Shown piece by piece: positions 22,049 through 35,300 of a stretch of 64,000 nt of DNA. Below the pieces are notes generated by a model. The model worked only from the letters and a program-made list of their open reading frames with translations. It was not told where the DNA came from and ran no database searches. Position 1 is the stretch's first letter, and each line of letters starts with the position of its first letter. Position numbers and translations under genes: made by a program. The stretch is taken from positions 372,001 to 436,000 of the forward strand of contig JAHLEZ010000020.1 in the NCBI GenBank assembly GCA_020726505.1. The letters are read 5' to 3'. Source of the stretch: Leptodontidium sp. MPI-SDFR-AT-0119. Its lineage: Eukaryota; Ascomycota; Leotiomycetes; Helotiales; Leptodontidiaceae.

Positions 22049-24602
22049 ATGGTTTCACCAGATGAGCAAGAAGTTCGCCCCATAAAAATCCTTAAAATAT
22101 TGTCCCCAGACTAACAATTCTCAGGTCATTTGCCAGCTGAATTCAAACTGGATTTGGGTTCCTAATTGGATTGATAACTCACCTCCCTCTATCAATACAG
22201 CAGGACGAATAGTCAACTTCACGCGCAGCTTCGACCTACATTCAGTTCCCAGCTCTGCAATTCTACACATATCCGCAGATACACGTTACAAAATCTACGT
22301 CAATGGCAAACGAATTGCAGCTGGGCCAAGTCGGAGCAATCTTATGATTTGGTACTACGATACCCTGGATATTGCGCCGTATCTTGGCAAGGGAAACAAT
22401 GAGATCAAGATTGTTGTGCTGCGATACTTCGCAGGTAACCGATCAGCGATGCCTTTCGAGAGGACTTCGTTCCCGGGATTGACAGTCGTTGGTGCAATTG
22501 ATTCTGGAGCAGCAAGTGTAGACCTGTGCTCAAGCAAGAACTGGACAGCCCGGGTAGATGAAAGTGTGTTGTTTCCTACGGGGCTGGTGGACGATGTGTT
22601 TCTTCATGTAAGCTACCATTTTCCTCAAAAAGTACAGATTGAATTGATAAATTTGCTGCAGATCAGTGAGCGAATTACACCTGCGAGTGGAAGCTCACCT
22701 GTCGAACCTAAAGGATACAATATGAAGACACTAAATGGTGACCTTTTACCTTGGCGTCTGAGACCACGGCCCATTCCAATGCCAGTAGAAAGTGCAGTTG
22801 CAGTCGATGTGATTCGAACGTGCAGCAGCAGTATTTCAGTAGCAGATTGGAACAAGTGCTTCTCTGAAACCCAACCGCTGGCTCTCGCAAGTCAATCTTC
22901 CCACATCATTGAACTGAAGGCAGATGTCCACTCAACCGCTTTCACACAATGGAAATTCAAAGCATCCAAACAATCACAAGTTCGTCTGAAAATCACTTAC
23001 TCAGAAGGCTACGAATTAGAGCCTCGCTCTTACCCTTTCTTCCGCACCAAAGCAGATCGTCTGGATTCGACAGCTGGGCATATTTTAGGTCCCTATGATG
23101 CTGTGACGCTGGATATTCCGGAGGGGGAGATCATCACTTATGAACCGTTTTGGTTCCGAACCTTTCGTATAATACGGCTCGAGGTTGACGTAGGCACTGA
23201 GACGGTGGAGCTAATCTCTTTCAGTACGACGCAAGTAAACTATCCACTTGGGGTGAAGGCGACATGGACCGAACCTGGCGATACGCACAGCGAGAAGATC
23301 TGGGACGTTTCAATCAGAACAATGCGAAATTGCATGTTCGATGGCTACTCAGACTGCCCTTTCTATGAGCAACTTCAGTAAGCGCATGTGTAAATTCATT
23401 TCAGCTTTACGTTGTTGACTGTCTACAGATACTCGGGCGATACGCGAACAGTCGGCCTCTTCCACTATCTAATAAGTAGCGACGATCGACTCATGAGACA
23501 ATCAATTAGTACATTCGCATCATCCATCACGGTTGAAGGTCTCACCCAGTCTCGCTTCCCATCTCATGTTCCCCAGATCATCGCCGGGTTCTCCCTTTAC
23601 TGGATTCTCCAAGTGTGTGACCATCACCTATTCTTCGGGGACCAAGTGTACTCACGATCTTTCCTCCCACGGATCGACGGTGTGCTGGATTTCTTCGAGT
23701 CTCATATTGACGAACTGGGACTTGTCAGCGGCCTCCCGTACGATGCGTGGCAGTATGTGGACTGGGTCACGACTTGGGGAGCAACGGAGGAGCACCCAGA
23801 CAAAGGCGTTCCTACTTCAGGGAGAAAGTCGAATAGGCATACATACTTCAGCATGCTCTACGCCTACGTGCTGAAGCAGGCGGCACTGCTAGTACGACAA
23901 GTCAACCGACCAGCCCATGCTGCCGAGTACGAAGCACGAGCAGAAACTTTGCTAATCGCCATCCGAAAACACTGCTATGATGGTCAATTCTTTACGGATT
24001 CCATAGCGGACATCGCTGATGACCTAGCATATTCTCAGCACTGCCAAGTCTTTGCCGTGTTGTCGGGTGCTGCAGAGAAAGCTGGCCAGGCTCGACTCCT
24101 CACAGAAGCGTTCGCCAAACCGCACTTCTCGAAATGTTCTTACATGATGAAGTTCTACGCTTTCCGAGCTTTCGCAATAGCGGGCGATGATGTATATGAG
24201 TCAGCTTGGGAGCAGATGTGGGATCCGTACCGGAAAATGCTCGCTAATAATCTCACGACATGGGAAGAGGACGACGTGAGACAGAGGTCGGATTGTCATG
24301 CTTGGGGAAGTGTGCCGATCTATGAGTACTGTACGGAGTTGGCTGGAGTCAGGCCCGTGGCTCCTGGGTCGACGAAGGTTTTGTTTAAGCCTCGTTTGAA
24401 GCTAAGTGAGGCTGTGGATGCGAAGGTCTGTTTGGGGAGGGATAATGTTGTGAGTGTTTTTTGGACGACCAATGGGTCTGGGACGAAGCGTGTTGAGCTT
24501 CGCTTGGAACGGGCTGTTGAAGTTGTCAGTAGGTTGCCAGGAGGTGATGAGGTCGAGCATGGCATCGTCGATCGAGTTTCACTGGTCTACGCTGGAAGCT
24601 GA
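22049..24602 (+). CDS. GH78 alpha-L-rhamnosidase, without signal peptide
   Basis: Exons 22049-22072, 22125-23377, 23429-24602; 816 residues. N-terminal beta-sandwich with FTRSFDLHS and RYKIYVNGKRIAAGP, then the (alpha/alpha)6 catalytic barrel. DGYSDCPFYEQLQYSGDTR contains the conserved DCP-x-x-E stretch with the expected catalytic acid, and DCHAWGSVPIYEY near the C-terminus is a family hallmark. It releases terminal L-rhamnose from rhamnosides. No signal peptide is present, so cleavage would be intracellular after import, which fits the divergent MFS transporter. The first intron has a weak donor (GTTCGC), so the N-terminal eight residues are less certain than the rest. Confidence 0.88.
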
Positions 24603-25642
24603 TGCCGAACGTCGAACACCGAATTGTGTACTGAGTAGTGCCAACAATATTGATCACAGCCCTATCGGATCAAATGCTTGAACTCCGTGAGCACAAACAT
24701 CTTGGGTAATTAAGATCAACACCTCGTGCTCCAGCTTGTCCAATGGCGTGAGCTTACTACCGGTACTGTAACTTCTCCCCCGCCAATAAGTTGCGATCGA
24801 TGCGATGCGACATTACTGATCAGCTCCAATATCTGCTGCTCTTCATTGGTGGATATTCAACACAATATCAACATCAGTTGCTTATCCGAGCTCGCATGAA
24901 ATCATTCATCAACTCATTCTCCACTGACTGCTTTCCCCGGATTGAAACTTGAAGAGAATAAGGATGGTATTAGGTATTTCAAGAACTGAGAAAGTTGTCG
25001 ATCGGAGTCACGGTGCACAGCAATGGTGCATGTGAGACCTGTAAGACTTTAAGCAGTCGCTTCGGGGAGTTTGACATTTTATTTTTGAACATTATCGTTC
25101 AATTCTAGGCTTGATATTACGGAGAGAAATGAACTGAAAGGTCGAGGAAAGAACTATGGGCGCTGGGTAAAAATTAGGGAATGTAAAGTTTCGATGAAGT
25201 CGCCATTCTGCGAAGTAAACGATATGACGTGGTAGCATTTTCCTGTTGACGTCCACACTCTCGACAGATTTCAGAGGTGTCACAGAGTAATCTCTTTACT
25301 TGAGACATGGCAATTACATGCAGAAACTCTAGTGGAACCTTATAGATTCTGTGCCCTGTGCGTGGTATCGAGGGGTTCTTGGGCTGTTTAAATCCTGAAG
25401 GATTCTGATTTTTGATTCTTCTTTCTGGCTGCTAGTTCTCACATTTCGTCTCTCCGTTTCCCAACTGCTTGAAGCTTCCCAAACATCATTTACCTTCAGA
25501 TCTAGAATTAGAATTTAGATCAAAGTTAGCGGTAGGTAAATTCCCCAGATCGCCACTCGGCCGATTCTCAACTCACTCACATGCTTCGGGGGCTAAGCAA
25601 GTCTCCAATGAAGATGTCGCTGACAGTATGCAGGACATTCAA
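24603..25642. other. Intergenic region
   Basis: No supportable gene. Frames immediately upstream of 25643 are open from about 25469 but read as leader sequence, and a strong signal peptide begins only at 25643. Confidence 0.6.
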
Positions 25643-26119
25643 ATGGCTCGATTCTCGATCCTAGTACTAGCTCTCACCGCCACGGTCCCATTTGTCATCT
25701 GCCGTACCTCTATTTCGAAGCTCGATCCAATTGTCTACCCCCCCTCGTGCACTGCCCGCGACGCCTCGGGAGATCCTAAAGCTGTTTACATCGACGTCAT
25801 GGACGAGGCTTCGTATGAGATATATCACCTCTGCACGACAGCTGGAACATTTTGTTCAAGCACCCAAGACTGTATCTACGACGCTGCCTACTCGCACTTA
25901 TGTCCTCCAGACAGCGGCTCGCGCTGGGTGGCAGAAAATTATGTTTTCTGCGATCCACAAGATGGAATCTGCAAGGCTGGGCCACAGGAGTTTCCGGGAA
26001 GCCCGTGTGGATGTACGATTGGATGCTTTGAGAAGACGCAATGGTCCAACTATCTGGAGATGGGATGTGTTCAGGGGAATTGCACCGTGTTGGCGGATGT
26101 TGGAAAGGAGGGGCTGTAG
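25643..26119 (+). CDS. Small secreted 12-cysteine protein, copy B (candidate effector)
   Basis: Single exon, 158 residues. I chose the ATG at 25643 because it gives a clean signal peptide (MARFSILVLALTATVPFVIC); an in-frame ATG five codons earlier (25628) is possible. The mature chain has 12 scaffold cysteines. From the second one the spacing is x6, x5, x9, x15, x6, x11, x1, x3, x13, x4, with CGCTIGC and CVQGNC, matching copy A at 17548 cysteine for cysteine although little else is conserved. The pair therefore looks like diverged paralogues of a fast-evolving secreted family. Role unknown; host or competitor interaction is a guess from size, secretion and cysteine content. Confidence 0.78.
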   Translation: MARFSILVLALTATVPFVICRTSISKLDPIVYPPSCTARDASGDPKAVYIDVMDEASYEIYHLCTTAGTFCSSTQDCIYDAAYSHLCPPDSGSRWVAENYVFCDPQDGICKAGPQEFPGSPCGCTIGCFEKTQWSNYLEMGCVQGNCTVLADVGKEGL

Positions 26120-26753
26120 GTTAGGAAACCCTTGGGTTCGTGGGCTGTAGAATTGATGGGTCCGCATATCGCTTATTGGCACTTGAGGATCTTTCTATGT
26201 GTGTCTACTTTAAAGTTGAGAAGAAGGATGAGGGACAAAGGAGTATGATGTCAACCCTCCGTTTTTGAAGATGTCAAAGTCATATGAACGAGTTGAGAAA
26301 TTCATTTAATCAATTCCACCCACGGACTTTATTGCAATAGTGTAACGACGATAGCACAAGAGAGCGTTGCTAGAGGTATATGGGAGTACGTAGGCGATGG
26401 CTATTCAAGTAACTAATAGGTCCAATACGAAGGAAACAAACAAGATACAGAATTCAAGGAGTCTGAGGGAGGATCTCCTTATATATGCGAATCGCCTCCG
26501 AACCCCCACCGAAAGTAGTCCTAGTCAAACCTAACCAGAACCCCGAATCTCCTTGGCACTGCAACATGTGAGTCGATCGTCACAAACAGGCAATTCTACG
26601 TGCAAGAGTACTTTTAAATCCAGCAGTGTGATTCGCGGAGACGGCGGAATTGAGTGTGTAAGGAAACGTGTAACAGTGCTACTACCATGGATTAGCACAA
26701 AGAGCTTCTTCAGGGACTCTACAGACAACACTTACACTCGCTCTAAATATTTT
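26120..26753. other. Convergent intergenic region
   Basis: Between the 3' ends of the secreted protein and the GT2 gene. Nothing recognisable. Confidence 0.6.
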
Positions 26754-28567
26754 CTAAAAGAGGGCATTCAAAGCCAGCCTTCTACCAGCAAAAGTCATGA
26801 TTGAAAACCAGAAGTAAAGAAACGCCATTTCCGCTTCCCACGGGAAAAGGTTCGACACAGCCCTTGCCGTCTGCGTGGGAGGTAGAGCCCACGAGTCCTT
26901 TCTTGGGGTCAGGAACGTGTACATCCGATATGCGGGACTAATTGCTCGATAGGTCAGGTAGCGCGCAACTGTCCTGCTGAAGCCCGCTCGTGGTTTTGTT
27001 GATCTGAAGTAATTGTAACATGGAGGGATGACTTCGAGACAGATGAGATCTAGAAGTGATATTTTGACCAGCTGTCGGCCTGTGATTGCAAAGTATGCAA
27101 TCCAGATGAATAGCAGTGGGTCATAAAGACCGGATCGGATCATGTATGCTGTATAGAGATATCCTTGAGAGAAAATGTATCGATAATCGTGGACTCGGTG
27201 CAGATGAATGCCACGACTCCATCGGATCTAAACGCATATTGTATTAGATACTAGTTTAAAAATAAGGAGATGGCAGGAGAATCACTTACTCGTTGGCCGA
27301 CCCAGCCCTTCAAAGTAATTGGTCCAGCAGTGCGGATGATTGATTCGGCAGAGTAAAGGCGCAGCCATCCTTCTTTCCCGAGAAGCATAGTCACTTGCAT
27401 ATCTTCGTTAAGCACCTGCTTCAAGTTAGCCTTATTTCGGGGAAATTATTCCATCCATTGGGTGACTTGCTGTTCGATATTGCGAATGGGGATATTGACA
27501 GTGATACCAAGACGCAGCAACAGTTCGAAGAGCTGCAATCCTGAACAACGACCCTGGGCCATTCAGACATTCCGACGCACCAAGAGCACCAAGTGCCGAT
27601 CGATTGAGAAATTCATCGCAATTGTAGGCAGTCTGTGCCATCTGTCCGATGAATGACAAATGTGAAGTGTTTAGTTGGACCAGAGCTGAGGCACCCGCAG
27701 CGCTAGGTTCTGCGCCAACAATCTTGGAGAGACTAGAGATAGTGTCTGGAAGTATGATGGTGTCTGAATCACTTGACCAGAGATAATCAATGTCCTTCAA
27801 ATCGGCGAGAACAGTGGACAAGATCCACGCAGCTAGCCGAACCTCCTTCAAATCGCGATGTGGTTGGGTGAAGCAGATAGCGAAATCTTCTGTCGTGTCC
27901 TTGATCATGTCTAGGAATCCGGAGTTTTGCAACTCCGTGTGCATGTAATTGTATGCATTTTGGAATTGTTCTTCGTGCTCGAGGATCCTTTGTCGCTCTG
28001 GCTTCGAGCCGAAATCTTGTTTACCCCCCTTCAGATCCTCCATGAATACTTGACCAACACAGGCGCTCAGTCTTAGCACGATATTCTTTCGACTAGGATT
28101 CATGACCTATTGCCCATTATCAACAGATTCAGGCTTCTAAAAATCTGGACTTATATTACATTTCGGAATACTTTCACCATTTGCTCATCCTCGGCAGAAT
28201 TACCATCGATGCCCACGACGAGATACTTCGTCTTGGCTTCGTTATAACTTCTCAGGGCTTCTTCGAACAGTTTCTCATCTTCACGGTAGCCAACTAAGCA
28301 AGCAATTGTAGATGGCACCTTCGCGTCGATGGAGCCAGTAGTCGATACAGTTGAAAGTCTGCGCGAGTTCGCGGTTTGGTTTCTCTCAGCGAGGTAGATT
28401 CGCAGTAGGAGATCAAACCAGATCAGAATTCGAGCTGATAAATAGACGAATAAGGAAGGAATTACAAGTATCGAATCCCTATAGGCTGCCATCTTGAAGC
28501 GTTGGATTGTCAGATGATGGATATCAAAGGCAAAGGAAGTGAACGAGGCGCCTTTTGAACGATCCAT
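26754..28567 (-). CDS. Membrane glycosyltransferase family 2 (polysaccharide synthase type)
   Basis: Exons 28567-28160, 28106-27471, 27415-27290, 27227-26754; 547 residues. A hydrophobic N-terminal segment (SILVIPSLFVYLSARILIWF) precedes a GT-A domain: ACLVGYREDEKLF, then WSSDSDTIILPD with the DxD metal site, VLNEDMQVTM with the ED acceptor motif, and GQRIRWSRG corresponding to the Q-x-x-RW motif, followed by several C-terminal membrane segments. This is the hyaluronan/Cps1-like processive group; related fungal GT2 proteins are known to be needed for hyphal growth. The polymer made is not predictable. Intron 2 (27470-27416, 55 nt) starts with GCAAGT, a GC-AG intron, and joining it is required to keep frame. 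Confidence 0.85.
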
Positions 28568-30309
28568 GGAGGGATACTAGGAATGAGATCAGCTTACATT
28601 CGAGAAATACAAGAGCTTACAGCAAAGTGTAATCAGGCATTCATGCATCGATAGCGCCATGAGTGTCCTAATACGGACATTAGAACAATTGACCAAGGTC
28701 TATCATTACTGTACGTGACGCTTATGGTGAGATTATATCCACCCTGGGTTCGAACTACCCGAGCAAACTTTTCGCTTGTCGGCCGCTGCTTTTATTCCAA
28801 ATTCATAGAGTTTACTTTGAACTTTGTATATTATCTCAAATGCAATGCCAAGGAATGCAGATCTTTCTTCGTTTAGACTTGCAAGTCACATCGTACAGGG
28901 GGGTATAAGCGTAGAGTAACTGAGAGCATACAGGACGCAAAGTCACAAGCAGAACATGGCACATCAAACTTGATGATGTTTCTAGTTGGGGCTCCGGTAG
29001 AATTTCTATCCTTGGTGGTGTCAGCATATTTCCAGTCTTTCGTCAACAGGTCTGACGGACTCTTGAATCTAGCCTAGTGCAATTTTGACTACGTGGCTTA
29101 CTCTTGTTTCCTTCAAATCTTACATCTAAAGCCTCGTCTTACGTGGCTGCTCTGTCAGTGGCGTTTTGACCATCTCGAGGACGTCAGCCAATACCCGAAG
29201 GAAGAAGCCTTGAGCCAATGATGCCAATCCCTATTCGAAAATATCTAGTCAGTCACTGTAAGATTGAGCACACTTTAGTCTTTATTTTTCAGCACTCAGC
29301 CACCTATCCTGAAGACCCGAGTCGTTTTCGTGTACATTCCCGTCTGAACATGCAAACCGACTTATACCTCTCATTACCCAAAACAGCTGTTATTATTCGC
29401 AGGAGGGGGGCGGGAGTGAGTTGAGGGGAGGCCTCAGGGTAATGAAAACATATGTCATTTTTGGTACCAAGAATTGAATATTCACAGGACTCTCGTCTGG
29501 GCCCCCAGCCATGCTCTGAGATATAATTCTGAGGAAGACAACTCGCTCTGTCCACCCCACCTGAAGCTAGACGTTCACTTGAAGCGAGCTTTCATTTGTT
29601 TGCGTTGAGAAAAAGGTTGGGAGAGTAAACTGTTATTCTTAGCGAGACTAGTAGATGAACGATTAGGCGTCCACATCACATGAAAACATTGCGTTTGATT
29701 TCCCTCCGTCCGGGAAGGGTTGCTCCGTTGCGACCTAAGAATTTGAAATTTGTCTGCTATCTCAGAAACACTGATAACGACAGCAAGCCTCATTATGATT
29801 CCGAATTAGAATATCTCGAGACAAAGGAACAAGCAGAGAAGTACTGATGCGATATGTCACGAAGAAACCCTGAAGTTGAACTTAAGACGAAGATCAAGAG
29901 AAGACAAGGACTCAAAGAAGAGGCTGTGCTTAGCGCGAGAGATACGATTAAACTTTAATTTTTGACAGCTCTCATGGCCTCCGACTCTTCGCTCAATGGT
30001 GAATTATAGACTTGAATTTATCATGAATGTGAGTCCTGGGCGTGGCGTGGACGCTTTGCTTTTGTGGTGATCTCAGAACATAAAATCACAGACTAAGAAG
30101 TATTCAGCCGAGCTCAGAGTTCTCAAAATACACTGTGCGGACACCGTCGGTTTCTCCTATCACATGTCTTTAAAAGAAGGTCTGGCAGGTCTGTGAGGCC
30201 ACTGCCCGGCGTAGCAGCAGCAGACATGGTGGTTTTGTACAGTATTATACTACAACCTGATGATTATCAGGACAACTGCTATTCAGGTCGAAAATAAGTA
30301 CGTCAGATT
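28568..30309. other. Intergenic region, 1.7 kb
   Basis: No ORF with coding character on either strand. It should contain the GT2 promoter at its left end and the 3' flank of the Ser/Thr-rich protein gene at its right end. Confidence 0.6.
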
Positions 30310-31531
30310 CTATTTCAGATTCCACGACCCTTTTCGTACCGAGACCCAGGTAAACAAACCATCGCCAAGGAATGAAAGCGAAGCGAAACGAAATACGAAA
30401 ACCGAGCGCACCCTAGAAGCCGACGAACTCTTGATCGAAGTCGTAGCTGCACTCTGGACCGCAGAGCCGGATGCGAGCGTGCCTGTATTCCCCCCCACCC
30501 CAGATGCAGCAGAGTTTGTGTGCACAGCCTCGTTCCCAGAGCTTGTTGAAGTAACAAGATCGTTATCTGTCGGCCAGGGTGTGAAGTTCGTCAGAGGTGT
30601 AGCCATGATGCCATCAAAAGCATCGGCCATGACCACATTACTGGTCGTCGAGTCCGCAGTCGCAGCGACCAAAGTCGACCCTCCGGTCGAGTCAAAACTA
30701 GTCACGTCTATTAACTCGCCTGGGCCTAGATTGGACCAGCATAGTGCGCCATTGCCCGGACGCTGGGGGTTTGTTTCGAGTTCGGGGAGAGTGACGAGAA
30801 AGCCTCTTTGCAGAGTAAGAGTACCAGGTCAGTAGATGAATGGAATTGGGATAGAGGGGGGAGATTGACGTACGATGGACAACAAACAACGTAGCTTGCG
30901 TTGAGATTGTACGGCTCCCATGAATATGGGCATACGAGGGAGGTAAATGGGAGACCGGATGTAGTGGCCAGAATGCTGGAGTAGAATTGAGGCGGGAAAC
31001 AGCTTGAGTATGAAGACATTGGAAGTTTTGAGTAGATGGCGTTATACCACATGCCGTCACCCCATTCGTCAATCACACTTCTAGGACATCAGCATTATTC
31101 TTTTAGGAATGTTCTATCAAGCAACGCATCACTAACCTATACCCTACAGCATAGTCTGTACAAGTGGAAGGTTGCGTAAAAGTCGTCGTCAGAGCACGAG
31201 GATCATACGGGCCCGTCGCGACTGTTGGAGCGGGCGGCGATGAAGTCGCGGAAGTTGAGGTGGTCGTAGTTTGCGGAGCCACAGAGAATCTCTTGGAAGT
31301 CGATGTCGTTGATGAAGATGTTGAGGAACTTGACTCTACGCTGATGGACGTGGGAGTTGTATACGGACATCCTGCACAGATGACTCCGATGGTTGTGAAA
31401 ATATCGCTGTTTTGGCGTTCAGCAATATCCGCTCCTTCAAGTTCAGGAATGCGCCCGGCGATGACAAGGTCTTCTACGAGCACTACAATGCTCGCGATGA
31501 GTATTACAGGAAGCTTGTTGAGCAACCGCAT
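30310..31531 (-). CDS. Secreted Ser/Thr-rich protein with a Cys-containing central domain
   Basis: Exons 31531-31137, 31080-30874, 30805-30310; 365 residues. Signal peptide or anchor MRLLNKLPVILIASIVVLVE, a Ser/Thr-rich linker (residues about 65-100), then a central part with CTDYAVGYRSV, SSCFPPQFYSS, LVCPYSWEPYN, VVCCPSGFLV and NGALCWSNLG, followed by a Thr/Ser/Ala-rich tail. Many fungal surface proteins have this order: linker, CYPP-x-F region, C-P-x-x-W, CCP-S-G, then a C-terminal membrane helix. Here no clear helix follows, and the last 40 residues read poorly, so a final exon may be missed. Function unknown. Confidence 0.65.
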
Positions 31532-32365
31532 CTTGAAGACTTGTTAGGAGAGGAAGGATTTGAAAGTTCCAAGTGTGTCAGGGAGCTTGAAGCCGTTCAT
31601 ATTTCAGACAGCACAATGTCAGTGTGACTCCTCTGTCGACATCTAAAAAATGGGATGCGATAACCCCCCTCATAAAGGATATCCCATGGACGTGCATATC
31701 GCTTACCGATTACAACCTATTGGGTATTTCACGGACGGAGGTGTCTTCTTTGGGATCCTGGCGCTGGCAGGGGTCATAAAGTAACGATGCCTTGTTCGTG
31801 AGATAAGAAGATCTCGGTTCTTGAAAAGGAAAGAAAACGGGAGATTTGAAGATATCGCAAGTCTAGAGAGATTAAATACCACTTTGGCGATCTCAAATTC
31901 AAGAAGAAATAGATTTCAGGTCTATGGGATTGCTGATCGAAAGCTTGTTTAATCTTGGCTGACCTAGTTGAAGCTTCTTTTTGGGTCTCGGTTGTGCCTG
32001 CATGGTGCATGGGAGGTTGCCACTTCGACATCCCGCCGGAGATTGCGACGGATGTGGAAGGTCAATTTGAGGAAAGGTAAATTAGTGGCGCATGAAACTG
32101 CCTTCTTGACTTCGCATTTCCCCAGCGGATTTCACGACATCTTCTCAATATTGCGAGGAGGCCTTCGTGGTTCATAACTCGTCATTCGTCAAAAGGACAT
32201 GCACTTTAACTACAAAGGGTATCTATCAAACCAACAAGTACGCCGGAAGCCTGGATCAAATGAGGCAACACGTCAAAGCAAGCAAAGGGCAGGCCAAACT
32301 CCCGATAGCTCAATCGACCAAGTCCACCGCGGCCTCTTCTCGAGTACGATCATGGCCTCGCTCAT
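31532..32365. other. Intergenic region
   Basis: No supportable gene between the RdRP stop and the secreted-protein start. Confidence 0.6.
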
Positions 32366-35300
32366 TCACGGGTAAATGTCGCCTCCCATCCACAAACCAG
32401 GCTCTCGCTCTATCTCCTTCAAGCAAACGGCCGCAGCAAGATACTTGAAGCTCAGCAGATTCTCATGTCGCTTGTACACATCTTTCTTCTCGAGACTGAC
32501 AGCCAAGCAAGCCATACTACGTTCCAAAGGTTCCTCGGACCGGTCGCTCCCATCCTTGACGATGCAGTTGACGATGAAAGCCGAGTGCTCATCAAAGCGC
32601 TCCTTCATGGTGGTGGACAGCTCGCGCTGGTTCTTGCTTTGAGCGCCGGTGCGGCCGAGGATGTTACCAATGAAAGCTTCGAGTTCGGAGACGGCATGGA
32701 GGGTATGCTCGCTGTGGTTGATCATGATGTCTAACATTGTCTCTTCGTACCTAGAATTCTGTTAGCTTATGGCTAGGTCTGGCGGACTACGGCGGAATAC
32801 TTACATGGCACGAATGTCCCTCGCCCACTCAAGATGGTGGCTGTACTGGAATAATTTACACTTGCTTTGAACATGATCCCAGACAGAATCGATAACAGTC
32901 GACTCACTGCCAATGTCTGGGTTCAGGGAACGATGCTTGATATGCTCGAAGATTTCTCGTTCGTCAATGGCACGGTAAAGCCTGCCCAATATCTTCTCGC
33001 TCTCATAGTATCGGTATGTTGAGAAATCATCATCTTGGTCTACTTGGTCATCGGGATCCTTGTCATCGACCTCCTCCAGTGACAGACCTCCTTGCTTCTC
33101 GATCTTAACGTGGGGGCCCGGTGCTTCAAAGTCTGGTCGCCACTTGTTGTACCTAGGGAGTCTAGACATGTCGACCTGTGCAGAATCGAGGTCAGCGGTT
33201 TCTATAGAACCGGCGGTGAAATAAATGCTTACCGGAATTCCTGTCTTGGAAAAGTCTACAGCTGTGGAGTGCATCTCGGCCAAGGTGATACAATCCATGT
33301 GCAGCGTGCCTGCTGGTTCCTGGTCTGCCATCACACGATGTAGAACAGCAATCCGCCCGAGCTGATCTGTCTCCATGAATTGAATGAAGAAGTCAGTCAT
33401 GTCTTCTGTAGTCACAGCTCTGTGGATATCGATGGGAGTCTGACGACCATAGTCTGCAGCCAGGTAAGTCCGCTTCAGTTGACAATTATCATCCCACATC
33501 ACGTAATAACGGTCGCCATCCAAATCTCCTCCAGAAAGTTGGCTGGGCAGATCTCGCCGGCCTTTGCTGCTGAAACAGATACAGTTTGTCAGCTCTGAAA
33601 GCGGCGAGCCTGGGGGTGGGATCACTGCATCTGCTAGCTGAATGTCGCCAGGGTGAAGAGCAGGGGCCTACAGATTGTCAGTATTGGAGAAACACCTCGC
33701 CCAATGATAAAACTGGCACAGAGTTGTCTTCAGGAACAACTTACCCGTGAGATCAGTAGATTCTTCTTAGTCAGAGCCATTGGAACGCCGTCCACTAGCG
33801 CGGAGCAGTACACTTGACCCTCCTCGAGGAACCCTGTTTCATCCATGATTCCATGCAAATGCCAGCCTTTCTCCACAGGGATTCTTGTCTTGTGCTTCAG
33901 GAGCCGAAGTTCAACCAAAAGTGTCATCTCCAAGACATCGCGAAGAAAGCCATCTCTTCTGAAGTCCAGGTCAAGATATGCCAGCTCATTGATGAACCAA
34001 GGCAGATAAAGGGAAGTTCCAATGGATTGTCGCTTCAAGAAAGTTGATGCATTGAGAGGGCTCTCAGTTATCGATCGCAGACGTTCTACCTCTTGAGCTT
34101 GGAGGTCCAAGAAGAATTTGTCTTCAACACCCAAATCTTCGAGAATTTTGATGAACTGTCTGTTCAAATACATCGTAAGCGGCCGGTATGCTGCTTCGCA
34201 AATCTCAATATCTGGCCAAGTTGTGCCGTCGAACTTGATCATCGATGGACGAAGCACGAGGCAGTCGCCCTGAAGTCGAGTATCAAGGGAGATCATACCT
34301 TTGGCACCTAAAAACGTCAGCGGAAACCTATATGTCATCGAACATGCTCATACCTTGATATCTGATCTGGAACAAGCAGGGCTTGACAGGTTTGGCCTTT
34401 GGAAGGGCGTCCCAAATTCTCTCCATCATTGCCACTGACATCGTGCCCACACCATCGCTGAATACACGACCATTTCGTTCAACATCAGTTTCCAGTCGGA
34501 CCAGAGCGGGGTCGATTGCTACTGCGGTCCTAGTATCGGAGAAAACTTGTCCAATTCTGGCAGCACACTTTGCTGGGGACTGGATAGCAGTAAAATTCCC
34601 AAGCTGCTGGATCATGATACGATCCCACATGAGAGCTCCCTCAAAAACAAAAGGTGCCATAAACCAACAGGACTGTGCCCGGAGAGAAGAATGCGAACAA
34701 CCTAGAAATGAATATTCTCTGCCAGCAATGACGATGCCGTTCCGGAGTACGTCCTTGAAGCGCCCATGAAAGATCTTCTGGTTCGACACACGGGAGCTGA
34801 AGCGGACTGGTTGACCATCTTCATCTGAGAATTGTACACGAATAAAGTACTCATGGTGGTTTGGGTATTTGCGTAGTACGCGATTATTTGATTCAACTTC
34901 GGGTCCGCAGAGACGCATGGCAGACGGGGTGATCTTGACTCGGTGTATGATGGCAATATTTTTAGATCCCTTGAGATCCTTGTCGACTGCATTGTCCTCT
35001 CTTTTGCATTGCTCTTCGTTTTCTTTCAGATACTGTAGGAGATCGTCCAAACCAAACTCGGTTGCTTCGGAGTCTGGCCCTGCATAGCTAAGTTGATTGA
35101 ACAATTTCCGAATTGACTTCACACAAATAGGGATTGGTGTTCGACGTGCCATATCCTGGATCGTGGGGATCATCTTGAGGATGGTTATCGGAGGAAGGTA
35201 GCCATCTAGAGCAAGCTTCAAAATTTGGAACGCTACCGGGAATGGAATGCTAGTCGTGTTTGATGACAAGACACCTTGTAACATTTGCACTCCTTCGTCG

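Noticed and set aside
28735..28770. tRNA-like T-loop word GGGTTCGAACTACCC
   Set aside because: No matching acceptor, D or anticodon stems fit around it on either strand.
34328..34354. Continuation of RdRP exon 1 to a stop at 34328
   Set aside because: A GTATGA donor at 34353 and a TAG acceptor at 34308 join the conserved block RYQG-AKGMI; reading through ends the protein early.
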